NCBI GenBank assembly: GCA_963556495.2
Contig: OY747704.1
Coordinates: 37,067,001 to 37,131,000, forward strand
Direction: 5' to 3'
Length of the DNA stretch: 64,000 nt
Source: Valencia hispanica
Taxonomy: Eukaryota > Chordata > Actinopteri > Cyprinodontiformes > Valenciidae
Under the pieces are notes generated by a model that saw only the letters and a program-made list of their open reading frames with translations, had not been told where the DNA came from and made no database searches. Position numbers and translations under genes: made by a program. Shown here in pieces: positions 41,316-64,000 of the stretch (positions are counted from its first letter, which is position 1; each line of letters opens with the position of its first letter).

Positions 41316-42085
41316 CTCTAATGCAGTGTTTCTCAAACTTTTTTTATCATTCCCCACTTTGGACAAAGGAGCATACACAAGCCCCCCATGCTTTTATCGC
41401 CCCAACAGAATGGTGACCACGCCTGATTTTTAAAGTGTTTTATGTATTTAAATAGCCGAGTTAGTCTACAAGTTTTTAAGGGTATAAATTAGTTGGAAAA
41501 AGGGGTTGCGCACTGTTATAAAACCAGCTCAGAAATATATGCTGTCAGTAGTTGCTACATGTAGAACTTCAGCTCACAGTTGGAGAAAATAAAAGTTGTA
41601 GTTTTATCAAATTTACAAAGCTTTCAAAAGTACAAAATAAAAAAAATTAAAATAAAATAAATAAAGAGCAAGATACTTATCCCTGTATTTCCTCCGTGGT
41701 TGACCGTGTGACTTCTCTGACTCTGAAACATTCCCTGATCTTTTTAGATATTTGTACATTTTGTAGATGGAATCTCTGATAATGCGGCTATTTCAGCTCG
41801 TTTTGTTCTCCTGCGATGTATTCCAACGTCAAACTCCCAGCCCGATGTTCCAGGTCCCGGTTCTGTTTACAATGATGATCACAATTGCTAATTTATTTGA
41901 GTGTGTTTAATTTTGTGAGAGAGGGGAGCTGGTTGATTTAATTGACAGTGCAGTGAAACATTCACGACGACAGAATCTAGGGGGGAAAAACTATTTAAAT
42001 CCCGTTGATGTCACGCCCCACCTGCAATACCTCTGCGCCCCACTAGTGGGGCTCGCCCCATAGTTTGAGAAACACTGGTCTAATG
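41316..42085. mobile_element. Non-autonomous hAT element with 8-bp target duplication
   Basis: A 754-bp element (41324-42077) bounded by CAGTGTTTCTCAAACT and its reverse complement AGTTTGAGAAACACTG. It is flanked by CTCTAATG (41316-41323) and GTCTAATG (42078-42085), an 8-bp duplication with one mismatch, as expected for hAT transposons. It has no transposase frame. It lies in the me2 5' intron. Confidence 0.85.
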
Positions 42086-42987
42086 AGACTAAATGACACA
42101 TTGTGAGAGCTCTGAGTGTCTGTGGAAAATGTATTTCCTTGTAATATTTGTTTAATTAATATAAGTTTGGTCATTACTGTCTGCTATTAACAAACTGCAA
42201 AGAATACCAGATTCATTTGACCAGGTTTATTTTTGGATCCAACACAATACATTCTGGCACTGAACCAGCGGTCACATGCATGACCTGCCGGATGATACTG
42301 TTCCAGCCTGCTAACAGAAGACGGAAATACTGTCGAAGTCTTAAAAAAATGAATCTGCAGCATTTTTTTTTTTTATGCTGTCATGAATAATTTTTGTTTG
42401 AGATTTTAGCCTTACTCTTTAAAATAGTAGCAATATTTATCCTGAAGTATTCCACATTTTTCTGTTATTTGGTTGATGCTTTTGCAAGATATTTATTGCT
42501 GTGTGTCTTCTTTTATTTTCTTCTCAAAAAGGATTATGACAATCTTTGAAAGCTTTGCATTTGTCAGGCTCTCGTTAAACTGCTTTAAACCAGAATTCAG
42601 ATTAAAGACAATCACTGCTCTAAGCATTTGTAATCCCCAGTGGAACGATCATCTGCACGCATTTCCTAGCTTTGATGTGGATTGTAAATTCATGATCTGC
42701 ATTACTTCGAGCTTAATATCTTATCAAGATAATTCTAGGTTGTGTTCACATATAATTAATAAGTTTTCTAGGTTTAGAAACCAAAAAAGCTAAACTTTCT
42801 ATGGATGCAAAATGATGATTATGAATGTTTTTTCCCCCCCTATAAAAGCAATGTATGCATAGCAGCCCAAAACCATTTACTCTTCTATTTACATCAGAGC
42901 TCCTTTCACCTGCTGAAGATTTGTATAGTTACATTAAACAACACAATGGATCATTTAGTAAACGTTGTCTTTTTTTTTTTACCACAG

Positions 42988-43030
42988 AAACCTTCCATCA
43001 GAGCACCTTCAAGGCCATTGACGAAGCATC
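42988..43030 (+). other. me2: me2 5' UTR part of the first coding exon
   Basis: The acceptor ACCACAG (ending 42987) after a T-run marks the exon start, leaving 43 nt of leader before the ATG at 43031. Confidence 0.6.
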
Positions 43031-55186
<12,156 letters not shown>

Positions 55187-55762
55187 AAGTAAAAACACAT
55201 CCTTAGTGTGGCCATTGTCATAGCAGACCTCATTTTCTTTTTCCGCCCCAAATTCTCTTACTTAAATGGTTAAAGCGAAGTTGATGGAAAAATGCATTTT
55301 GCACCAAAACACTTCGATTACATCTGTGGGAATTGGAGTGGAAACAGACTGTAAAAGGAAGGAAGGAGAATGGAGAATGCAGTTTTTTAAATGAAAAGGG
55401 AGGGGGCCACCTGCTGGTAGAAAGAGGTACTGTGGGAAACCAAGTAAAAAACACTGAATTTCTGCTTCGTTTGAGATAAGAAAAAAGTGACAGTACTATA
55501 TTTTTTTCCTTTACCCACCCCCACACTTTGATCAAACACCTAGGTAGCAATTTTGTTTTGAAGTGCAGATCTTCAACAAAAGGGTTATTATTTAGTTAAG
55601 ATTTTCAACACATCCTTTTTAAAGTCTAATAATAACTTGGCTGTCGAGTAATTGCCCTAATGTCTAAAATAGATTCCTCCTGGTATTATTGACAGAATAC
55701 ATGCAACTGGATTGATGTCTTCACTCCAGATTAACAACTATATTTATTTAGCACAAACTTTG

Positions 55763-55767
<5 letters not shown>

Positions 55768-55817
<50 letters not shown>
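55768..55817 (+). repeat. (TA)n microsatellite downstream of me2
   Basis: An uninterrupted TA run of about 50 bp within the likely me2 3' UTR. Confidence 0.9.
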
Positions 55818-55823
<6 letters not shown>

Positions 55824-56109
55824 GGTATACCCTCATAATTAACTATTGTCATGAAGTTAAAATGTCCACCTTTTGTCACATTCTTGTTATGCTCTAGTTT
55901 TGCTGATCCAACCAGCGTAAGAGCTACAGCAAAGCAGTGTTAGGGGTTAGCTATGAAGGAACAAGCCAAGAAAAAAGGAAAATTATTTGATATTGGTTTA
56001 ATTAAAACTTTTTTGCAGGTAAAACCTGAATGTGCACTCCAGCAATTTAGTTGTCAAATGCTTTTGTCACTTTATAACTGTTATCTTAACACTCCTTTAG
56101 TCATTTTAA

Positions 56110-56115
56110 AATAAA
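56110..56115 (+). terminator. me2: me2 poly(A) signal candidate (proximal)
   Basis: AATAAA about 920 bp after the stop. Further AATAAA hexamers at 56777-56782 and 57091-57096 offer distal alternatives. Confidence 0.45.
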
Positions 56116-56844
56116 GAATCCCTCAACAAGCATTTTTGCTTCGGTGTTAAACATCATAAATACTGAACAAAGCTTGTACTAGCATAAAATTATATAATAC
56201 ACAGTATTTTTTTTCAAGATCCTGTGCACTTTTTGATATCGCCATATTTGTGAAATGTATTATTTTTTATGCATTTTCTTCTGTTCTTATGCTATAGAGC
56301 AAGGTGAGAACTAAGGCTTTTATTAGCTGTGGTGATCCATCCTGTAAGGTGTGGCTATAGCTAACGTATTTAGAGATGAAAATTGTGGCTCACAGCAGGA
56401 AGTGGCTGACCCATGGAAGATACACACATCTTGAAATGTAGTTTACTGCTAACTACGTTCAGGGGAAGAAATATGTTTATTGTTGTTAAAATCTAAAATA
56501 ATGAAGATGAGGCATCTCGTGTGAAGTACGAGAACCAATACCCTGATTTTTACCCAGGGAATAACTCTACACACACTCCCACTATAAAGCAAAGAGCAAC
56601 CTGTCAGTTGTGTTGTCACAGACTTTGGCAGAGTTAAGCATTCGTCTTTAGATAGAAAAAATTTACATAGACACAGGTATTGTGCTAGGAAGCACATTGG
56701 TGTATATTCATATTTGCCACGAATCTTGCCTTGTCCCTTACAACATACTGTACACAGCTGAGAAATGGTATAACGGAATAAAAAGTGCTTTTGTATTGAA
56801 TGCAGTATTCAACGTGCAGCTTTAGGTTGTGATGTGTTGTGGAG

Positions 56845-56846
<2 letters not shown>

Positions 56847-56916
<70 letters not shown>
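56847..56916 (+). repeat. (TA)n microsatellite, second
   Basis: An uninterrupted TA run of about 70 bp, 1 kb after the first. Open frames of alternating Tyr-Ile through it are artefacts. Confidence 0.9.
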
Positions 56917-56918
<2 letters not shown>

Positions 56919-57339
56919 TTTAGCTATTTGTCCAACATGGTATTCCTTGTTTTGTTTTTCCTTTTTAGAAAACATTGTTCTTACAAGACTGTGCCCTTTC
57001 AAACAGTTCCTTAACGTTATTTTTTTTACACTTCCGAAGCAGATAATAGTATATTTGTGCTACTTTGATATTGTTGATGTCTTACTGCACAATAAATTCT
57101 ATTGTATATTGGCTTTCTTGTCTTGTGGTTTTCCTTTTGACCTTTGATCATCTTCTTTTCCCCTTAGGAATAAATTGCAACAAGCAACTGTTTCTATAAG
57201 TCCAGGTTGCTTAAAGGGTCTTCAACTCGCCTGCAGACAATGCTCCATAGATTCTGTCTTTAGTTCAGGACAGTTTGCTGGCCAATCCAGCACAGTAATC
57301 ATGTTCATTAACTGAACATGGTAATTAGTATTTTATTAG

Positions 57340-57537
57340 TATTAGTATCTTTGCAGTCCTGCAGAGAAAAGAAATCGGTCTAAGACACATCATCATAAAT
57401 ATAACAGAAATAAAGGCTTGAAAACATGTCTGCATGTACATAATCTATATAATGTTTCATTTAGTGAATTGAGTTACTGAAATAAATGAACTGCTCAATT
57501 ATGTTCTAATTTATTGAGATGCACCTGTATAGCAGCA
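57340..57537 (+). mobile_element. Tc1-like transposon 3' end (solo terminal region)
   Basis: 'ataacagaaataaaggcttg' leads to 'ctaatttattgagatgcacctg' (broken here by a space in pairing: TTATTGAGATGCACCTG then TA at 57538). It is the opposite terminal inverted repeat of the family starting at 40801. The remainder is absent. Confidence 0.7.
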
Positions 57538-58199
57538 GTCCACACCTTCTGAATCTCTACCAACTCTTAAATGGGCTTTGTGTCTAGACCCTCAAGGCTG
57601 CAGCTTTTTCCTTTTGCTCATACACTTTTTCTAACAATTTCTCCTTCCACTCAACTTTATTTACTTCTTTATCAATGACTTTTTGTGACTCACTCTTGTG
57701 GAAGGTGTCAGTGACAGCTGGATTTTATTTTTAATAACTGGACAATACTTTAGTTGTGTAACTGTGTCCTTACTGTACATATATTATTCATTCTTCTGTT
57801 TTTTATACTTTTCTCATGTGAATCTAAATGCTTCAATTACCTGTCACTTTCCTGCTGTTACAGTAGAATTTCGCCCCTGTGGGACGTCGGATGATTCTAT
57901 TCTATAACTGGTCAACAGGGCATAGTGGGGCTCTAAAGAATCGATGGGAAGAGAGAAGAAACAAGGAGCTCAGGAAATTTTTTTATTTTCAACACTATAA
58001 TAGGAAATAGTAAGAATTGCGTAATAGTCCTCCTGACGCAGTGTAGTATTTTAATGTTCATCACATAGGCCATAGATAAAGAAGTAAACGCATGTTAACT
58101 CTTTGAAAACAAGTTTGAAAGTATTTTTGAAGCATACGTTTACATTTACATTACAGAAATAATTTTCAGTTGAATCTAACTAAAGTTTTTATTCATGCC
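57538..58199. other. me2-elac1 intergenic DNA
   Basis: No gene or repeat supported. It leads into the GC-richer elac1 start region. Confidence 0.4.
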
Positions 58200-58352
58200 T
58201 AAACATTTAGCGTGTCCCTTCGGCCGATCCAATCTTGGAGCGCCGCTCTGTCTCATACTTTGCGTCATCACTGTGAGACCAGCGCTGACAGGCGGCATTT
58301 TCCTCTGGATGTATTAAGCCAGTATTTTAGACCGATCTGTAACTTTGGGAGG
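58200..58352 (+). promoter_or_regulatory. elac1: elac1 5' region (promoter/leader)
   Basis: GC- and CpG-richer DNA directly before the start codon, with no TATA box, as for a housekeeping gene. An open frame extends in phase upstream to 58212, but its first codon there is GTG. The family start is at 58353. Confidence 0.4.
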
Positions 58353-58509
58353 ATGTCCATGGACATGACGTTCCTCGGAACCGGATCGGCCTATCCGTCT
58401 CCTCACCGCGGCGCCTCGGCCGCAGTGCTGCGGACGGATGGGGAATGCTGGTTGTTTGACTGCGGAGAGGGGACCCAGACCCAGCTGATGAAGAGCCAGC
58501 TCAGAGCCG
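58353..58509 (+). CDS. elac1: elac1 coding exon 1
   Basis: Residues 1 to 53 (last codon split). ATG chosen by match to the ELAC1 N-terminus MSMD-x-TFLGTG. Donor GTGAGG at 58510. Confidence 0.94.
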
Positions 58510-61500
58510 GTGAGGAGCCAGCAGGACCCCATCCAATCTTTGGAAGTTTGGATGTATTAAAATTTTGGATGAGGTGCAGGCCTCTGTCGGATTGTTTTGT
58601 TGTTTTAACGGAGACCAGTAAATACCCTACCATAGTAGCCTATTATAACTTTATTCAGTTCAAATTAAAAAATTATTTATTGATCCCAGAGTGAAATTAA
58701 GTGTTGGTATAGCTCATATAATTAATTCTTTAAGGAGTTGTTGTAGATGATGATGGCTGTGGGCTGGAAGGATTTCCTGTAGCGGTCTGTATTGCAGCGA
58801 AACTGAAGAAGCCTCCGACTGAAGACGCTCTGTTGTTGTATGACTGTCTCATGAAGAGGATGCTCAGGGTTGTCTATATATTTGTTTTTGATTTTATGAA
58901 GAATTCTTTGCATCGTCATCTCCAGATGTTCCACAGTTGTCCCCAGAACAGAACCAGCCTTCTTTATCAGGTTGTTTAGCATTAATATATTATGCTATAT
59001 TTAGACTTAATATATCTATTATAACTTGTTGCAATGATTTTAGGATGATAGTATGATGTTTTAGTGATAGATGGAGTCTGTAACACTGAGATTTCTTGCA
59101 GGCCCACATTGAGTCAATGACTGTAAAGGGCTGTGGTCATGTGGTCAGCACATGTAAGGGAAGGAATGCTGTATTCCATCCTCTGAGATAGAGAGAGCGT
59201 TTAGATATCGATTTGAGGAAACCCCACATATGTTTTTGTTTTGTTTTTTGCTTAGATTATTAGCTACCTTAGTCTCAGTCTGCCAAATATATTTCTAACC
59301 AGTCTAGCATCGTACCAGACAATCCTGCCCACTTTTCCAGTCTTTGAGTCAGTATAGTTGAATAGAATAATCCTTTATTGTCCCACAAAGGGGAAACTCG
59401 GCTGTAACAGCAGCAATTGACAGACAATAGAAGCAGTATGAAAACATAATTAAGAATTATATATGTACAGTTGTGGCCAAAAGTTTTGAGAATGACACAA
59501 ATATTAGTTTTCACAAAGTTTGCTGCAAAACTACTTTTAGATCTTTGTTTCAGTTGTTTCTGTGATGTACTGAAATATAATTACAAGCACTTTATATGTT
59601 TCAAAGGCTTTTATTGACAATTACATGACATTTATGCAAAGAGTCAGTATTTGCAGTGTTGGCCCTTCTTTTTCAGGACCTCTGCAATTCAACTGGGCAT
59701 GCTCTCAATCAACTTCTGGGCCAAATCCTGACTGATAGCAACCCATTGTTTCATAATCACTTCTTGGAGTTTATCAGAATTAGTGGGTTTTTGTTTGTCC
59801 ACCCGCCTCTTGAGGACTGACCACAAGTTCTCAATGGGATTAAGATCTGGGGAGTTTCCAGGCCTTGGACCCAAAATTTCAACGTTTTGGTCCCCGAGCC
59901 ACTTTATCACTTTTGCCTTATGGCACGGTGCTCCATCGAGCTGGAAAATGCATTGTTCTTCACCAAACTGTTGTTGGATTGTTGGAAGAAGTTGCTGTTG
60001 GAGGGTGTTTTGGTACCATTGTTTATTCATGGCTGTGTTTTTGGGCAAAATTGTAAGTGAGCCCACTCCCTTGGATGAGAAGCAACCCCACACATGAATG
60101 GTCTCAGGATGCTTTACTGTTGCATGACACAGGACTGATGGTAGCTCTCACCTTTTCTTCTCCGGACAAGCTTTTTTCCAGATGCCCCAAACAATCGGAA
60201 AGACGCTTCATCGGAGAATATGACTTTGCCCCAGTCCTCAGCAGTCCATTCACCATACTTTCAGCAGAAGATCAATCTGTCCCTGATGTTGTTTTTTTTT
60301 GGAGAGAAGTGGCTTATTTGTTGCCCTTCTTGACACCAGGCCATCTTCCAAAAGTCTTCGCCTCACTGTGCGTGCAGATGCGCTCACACCTGCCTGCTGC
60401 CATTCCTGAGCAAGCTCTGCACTGGTGGCACTCCAATCCCGCAGTTGAATCCTCTTTAGGAGATGATCCTGGCGCTTGCTGGACTTTCTTGGACGCCCTG
60501 AAGCCTTCTTAACAAGAATTGAACCTCTTTCCTTGAAGTTCTTGATAATCCTATAAATTGTTGATGTAGTTGCAATTTTAGTAGCCGCAATATCCTTCCC
60601 TGTGAAGCCATTTTTATGCAACGCAATGATGGCTGCACGCGTTTCTTTGCAGGTCACCATGGTTAACAATGGAAGAACAATGATTTCAAGCATCACCCTC
60701 CTTTTAACATGTCAAGTCTGCTATTCTAACCCAATCAGCCTGACATAAGGATCTCCAGCCTTGTGCTCGTCAACATTCTCACCTGAGTTAACAAGACGAT
60801 TACTGAAATGATCTCAGCAGGTCCTTTAATGACAGCAATGAAATGCAGTGGAATTTTCATGGCAAAGAAGGACTATGCAATTAATCTGATCACTGTTCAT
60901 AACATTCTGGAGTAAATGCAAATTGCTATTATAAAAACTTAAGCAGCAACTTTTCCAATTTCCAATATTTATGTAATTCTCAAAACTTTTGCCCACGACT
61001 GTATATTAAGGACACAATTACAAAAACCAAAGTATTGTCCAGTTATTAAAAATAAAGTGGCATACTCAGATTAGTAGGGGTGTGCCATCTTTGATGCCTC
61101 ACGATTTCGATGCGATTACAATTAGATTATTTTACAAAAAATTTGTTGCCTATTTTTACCCCATTTAGGGTTTTTTCTTCATTCCTTCCATGGCTAATTT
61201 CTACTCCTAAATCCATCCAGTTTCCATTAATTAAAGTATTCAAACCAGTTGATGTCCAGTCTTTTATTTATTTGAAACCACAAATCAAACCAACACATGT
61301 CCAAAATATGTTTCATGATCATATCGATGTCATATTTTCAATGAAAGCTAAAGGAAATGTGCTTTGGCACTTGGTCCAATCCGTAACCACATGCTCTGTT
61401 TACTTGAAGACTTTTGACTTACACATTTAAAGTATTCCTGCTTTATGAGGTTGGAAAGAATAATTAAATAAACTTCTGATCAGCTTTTCCCCGCTCAGAC

Positions 61501-64000
61501 AGCACCAAAAAAGTGGACATGTCTGGGAAAAAGAAGATGTTGCTGCTAACATGATACCATAACATGATACTAGGGCTGGGTGATAAATCGATTTAATCTA
61601 ATTTTCTGTTTATGAAGATTTCATTTTTGGATAAATCAAGAAAATCTGAAAAAAAATTCACCCATGCACTCCAAGGGTTTCAGTAGTTCAAAGTGATGTG
61701 AGCCCGCCCAAGGTCTACCTTATTGTTTTACAGTGTGCATTTATTTGGACTTTGAATTGAGGTAAACTCCCAGAAAAGATGATTAAAATAAAAGCAAGTT
61801 TTAAAAATATTTTCTGTCATTTTAAATTTCTTTTCAGGAATAGAAACGGGAGAAGAAAATAAAATCGATAAAAAATCGGAAATTGGATTTGGCATCACAC
61901 CAATCGAAGATTGGATTTTTAAGCCACATCGCCCAGCCCTACATGATACACAACAACATAGCCTTTCACAACTAGGCGCATTTCCACTATCGAAACTTCA
62001 GGGTAATTTAACCAGATGTTTTTCTGACGGGGTAATCTGTTGGCCCGCTAAAAATTGTAGGACCCTCTTTTGATGGCACTCTTTAGTCATTGGGAGTGAT
62101 TTTAAGAAAAATAGGTGAGTTGACTCCCCTTGGAAGAGAGGCGGCCTTGCACACAATTATCTTACGATTCCTTTGGCACGATAGCTCAACTCGTCCTCTG
62201 CTTCCAATCCTGATTCTTCCATCAGAGTGTCCATCTGTCCTGCATACCTTTCTGGGAGAGAGGTATCGTCTTTGCTGACCTTCTGGCCATCCGGCCAGGT
62301 CTTCACCACACTGTGCTGGCAAAAAAAAAATACTCACCTCTTGGATCTATTTCTGAGCAACCTCTTTACTGGTGGAAACTCAACCCCTTAGATATATTCT
62401 CTTGAGGGGATGGTTTGCTCACTTGGTGGACTTTCTTGGGCACTCTAAAGCTTTCTTTGCAGCAATTGAAGCTGACTCATTAAACTTCTTGATTTGATAA
62501 GTGGTTGGTTTAGGTTCAGCCTGCTGGCACCAGTAACCTTGGTTGTGAGGCCCCTTTGATGCAAAGCTGTGATGATTTTTCTTTAATGAAACCACGGTTG
62601 AGAACAGAAGAATTTTAAGTACCACTTACTTTTAAAAGCAGCCATTCTGCCCCTTTGACTTAGGATGATATAGGGATATCAGCTGCCCTGTCCTTGTAAA
62701 CATTCCCTCTAAGCTCACTGAAATTATCCTAACAGGTCATACTGTAGCAGGGCTGAAATGCTGTGTGAAATTGACATTCTAAACTTTGACTTGGATATTT
62801 ATAGCAATCTAGGCGAAATGCAAATCGACATCCTAAAAACAGAAGCACTTAAGTTTGTATGAAAAAAAATAAAAGATTTTTGTCCGTTTCAAAGCTTTTG
62901 GTCTTTGCTCATGGAGCCTGAGAAATGATTCAGCCTGTCACCTCATTCTTGGATGCCTGTTTAATATCATGCGATGGTGTCCCCACAGGGCGCATCACCA
63001 AGGTTTTCATCTCCCATCTCCATGGAGATCACTTGTTCGGTTTGCCTGGTCTCCTCTGCACCGTGAGTCTCAACACCAACCCTGACGCCCAGCAGAGCCT
63101 GAAATGTGTGGACATCTACGGGCCCCGGGGCCTCAGGAAGTTTCTCAGGGTGACTCTTAGCCTCACGGGATCACAGCTGCTCTTCCCGTATGCAGGCAGG
63201 TTCCAAAAGCTACCATTCTGTTTCTAAAATTCAGGACAGAACTGAAAACAGGAAAGCAGGCATTTCAGAGTCTTAGACATCACAACTACTGCCTGGAGAT
63301 TTATTATTTATGTAAATACTTGATATAGTTTGAAAGTTAAACACAATACATCCCCAAACAGAAATTGCCTTCGGTTTTAAAATATTATTTCCATCCATGT
63401 AGTTCAGAACTGCTGTTTTCTTTGTTGTAATTTGGTAATTCCATTGCTTGATGGTTGCCTCTTCTTTGTTGCTGTAGTTCATGAGCTGGAGCCCACTCCA
63501 GACCAGTGTCCAGAAGAGGGACAGCTCAGTCTGGAGGTAAGCTGATTTCTCTTTTTGAATAAGTTAAGGGTGAAGAAAAAGATGAACCAAGTAGAGACTC
63601 TTCATTAACTGTTCTGTCTACGTTCCAACCTCCACCTACTATCTTAAATGTATCAATATCTCAGATACAAGATGTTGAAATTAAGATTATTTTGACTTCC
63701 CATATTGTTTACATTTCTTTAAAAATGGATGCTTTGAATCATTTCAACAAAATATGTCTTCATTACTTCTATTTCAGTAGCATTTTTAGCCTTGAAGCTT
63801 AACATTTGTCTCCCACGATAGATGACTGTGGAGAGCAGTCCTCCCCACCCACAAGAGCAGCCTGGCAGGACTATACCCCTGGACGTCTCCAGTGACTGTT
63901 ACCTCCTTTTCCAAGACACCAAGTTTGTCGTCAAGGCCTTCCGGCTGTTTCACCGCATCCCTTCCTTTGGCTTCTGCATCCAGGAGCTCGATCGTCCGGG
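58353..64000 (+). CDS. elac1: Zinc phosphodiesterase ELAC1 (tRNase Z short form), 5' part in 4 exons, cut by the window end
   Basis: Metallo-beta-lactamase-fold endonuclease that processes tRNA 3' ends; human ELAC1 repairs tRNAs cleaved during ribosome rescue. Exons in the window: 58353-58509, 62989-63195, 63478-63536, 63822-64000 (continues). 200 residues are visible of about 363 in human (recalled). The N-terminus [20 protein letters not shown] and [16 protein letters not shown] are diagnostic. The zinc-binding motif HLHGDH (H62, H64, D66, H67) is intact, and [12 protein letters not shown] lies near the edge. The missing part should hold the remaining metal ligands. Intron 2 requires a GC donor (see findings). 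Intron 1 holds several transposons. Confidence 0.95.
58645..58982 (-). mobile_element. L2-like LINE 3' fragment in elac1 intron 1
   Basis: On the minus strand it reads [17 protein letters not shown] through [20 protein letters not shown], the same C-terminal sequence as the LINE at 1936-5180. The 3' UTR ('tgatcccagag' on +) and an AAATT-rich tail follow. 5'-truncated; a frameshift near the His-Lys-Ile segment. Confidence 0.85.
59468..61001 (-). mobile_element. Tc1-like DNA transposon, complete ends, dead transposase
   Basis: A 1534-bp element starting CAGTTGTGGCCAAAAG and ending with the near complement CTTTTGCCCACGACTG, flanked by TA on both sides (59466-59467, 61002-61003). The transposase is on the minus strand. 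It lies in elac1 intron 1, antisense to the gene. Confidence 0.9.
59689..60696 (-). pseudogene. Tc1-like transposase, frameshifted
   Basis: The N-terminal part (60696-60250) has a helix-turn-helix region ([10 protein letters not shown] and neighbours) and Arg-rich DNA-binding segments. The C-terminal part (60093-59689) has [29 protein letters not shown] with a catalytic Asp, and [12 protein letters not shown] with the catalytic Glu. Between them, [17 protein letters not shown] (first catalytic Asp) lies in another frame, so at least two frameshifts separate the three parts. No active enzyme can be made. Confidence 0.85.
61563..61949. mobile_element. hAT-type MITE with perfect 8-bp target duplication
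   Basis: A 371-bp element (61571-61941) with ends TAGGGCTGGGTGAT and ATCGCCCAGCCCTA, flanked by CATGATAC on both sides (61563-61570 and 61942-61949). The interior is AT-rich with several ATCGAT-like motifs and no coding capacity. Confidence 0.9.
62060..62850 (-). mobile_element. Second, older Tc1-like relic in elac1 intron 1
   Basis: It contains decayed versions of segments seen in the 59468 element: 'gatgcaaagctgtgatgattt', 'acggttgagaacagaagaatt', 'taacaggtcatactgtagc' and 'cagggctgaaatgctgtg'. Open frames are short and the ends are not clear. Confidence 0.6.
62989..63195 (+). CDS. elac1: elac1 coding exon 2 (zinc-binding motif)
   Basis: Residues 53 to 122. It includes [14 protein letters not shown] and [13 protein letters not shown]. 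Acceptor CCCACAG at 62988. The end at 63195 is set by the required phase and by homology (FPYA then VHELEPT); the intron then starts GCAGGT. Confidence 0.9.
63478..63536 (+). CDS. elac1: elac1 coding exon 3
   Basis: Residues 122 to 141, [20 protein letters not shown]. Acceptor GCTGTAG at 63477, donor GTAAGC at 63537, phase 0 end. Confidence 0.9.
63822..64000 (+). CDS. elac1: elac1 coding exon 4 (incomplete)
   Basis: From residue 142. It starts at [10 protein letters not shown] (variable linker), then [20 protein letters not shown] and [16 protein letters not shown]. It runs off the window. Acceptor CGATAG at 63821. Confidence 0.9.
   Translation, partial: MTVESSPPHPQEQPGRTIPLDVSSDCYLLFQDTKFVVKAFRLFHRIPSFGFCIQELDRP

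Larger units (their letters stand above)
59345..61075 (+). repeat. LINE-tail-like repeat split by a Tc1 element
   Basis: The left part (59345-59467: 'gaatagaataatcctttattg', 'ggaaactcggctgtaacagc') and the right part (61002-61075: 'ttaaggacacaattacaaaa', 'aaagtggcatactcagatta') together equal the repeat at 27135-27360. It was one unit before the Tc1 inserted. Confidence 0.75.

Noticed and set aside
56685..57147. Proteins with long Ile-Tyr repeats
   Set aside because: They are translations of the TA microsatellite at 56847-56916.
58212..58352. Longer elac1 N-terminus starting at 58212
   Set aside because: The in-phase upstream codon there is GTG, not ATG. ELAC1 proteins begin at the MSMD Met at 58353.

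Overview
This is a vertebrate nuclear genome segment, almost certainly from a teleost fish. The evidence is multi-exon genes with GT-AG introns, very AT-rich noncoding DNA, and many fish-typical repeats: Rex3/RTE and L2-like LINEs, Tc1-like transposons, hAT MITEs and tRNA-derived SINEs. The species cannot be fixed from sequence alone.

Three protein-coding genes lie head to tail on the + strand: mapk4 (atypical MAP kinase ERK4; 8 coding exons, 17479-34204), me2 (mitochondrial NAD-dependent malic enzyme; 14 coding exons, 43031-55186) and elac1 (short-form tRNase Z; first 4 coding exons, 58353 to the window edge, incomplete). From memory this is the order of human 18q21 (MAPK4-MRO-ME2-ELAC1), with MRO not seen here. 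I followed every exon by reading frame and splice phase. mapk4 gives 723 residues, me2 gives 583, and elac1 gives 200 residues before the window ends.

Layout: 1-11 kb is noncoding upstream DNA with Tc1 relics, SINE pieces and an L2-like LINE that carries a nested insertion of its own family. 11.1-11.45 kb is a GC-rich block that probably holds the mapk4 promoter and a noncoding first exon. 12.97-16.18 kb is a nearly intact Rex3/RTE retrotransposon inside the presumed mapk4 5' intron. 17.5-34.2 kb is coding mapk4, with TE-laden introns. 34.2-39.3 kb is intergenic. 39.4-39.6 kb is a probable me2 first exon, and 43.0-55.2 kb is coding me2. 55.2-58.2 kb is the me2 3' region with two long TA microsatellites. 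58.35-64 kb is elac1, whose first intron holds an L2 fragment, a Tc1 transposon inserted into an older LINE tail, a hAT MITE with perfect 8-bp target duplications, and a second Tc1 relic.

The three genes are neighbours, not a functional pathway: a cytoplasmic/nuclear kinase, a mitochondrial matrix enzyme and a tRNA 3'-end endonuclease. I see no operon, CRISPR array, phage or novel defence or metabolic system. The most interesting local observations are a probable GC-AG intron in elac1, a degenerate duplicate of the start of me2 exon 14, the almost intact Rex3 element, and several nested insertions that give relative ages for the repeats.
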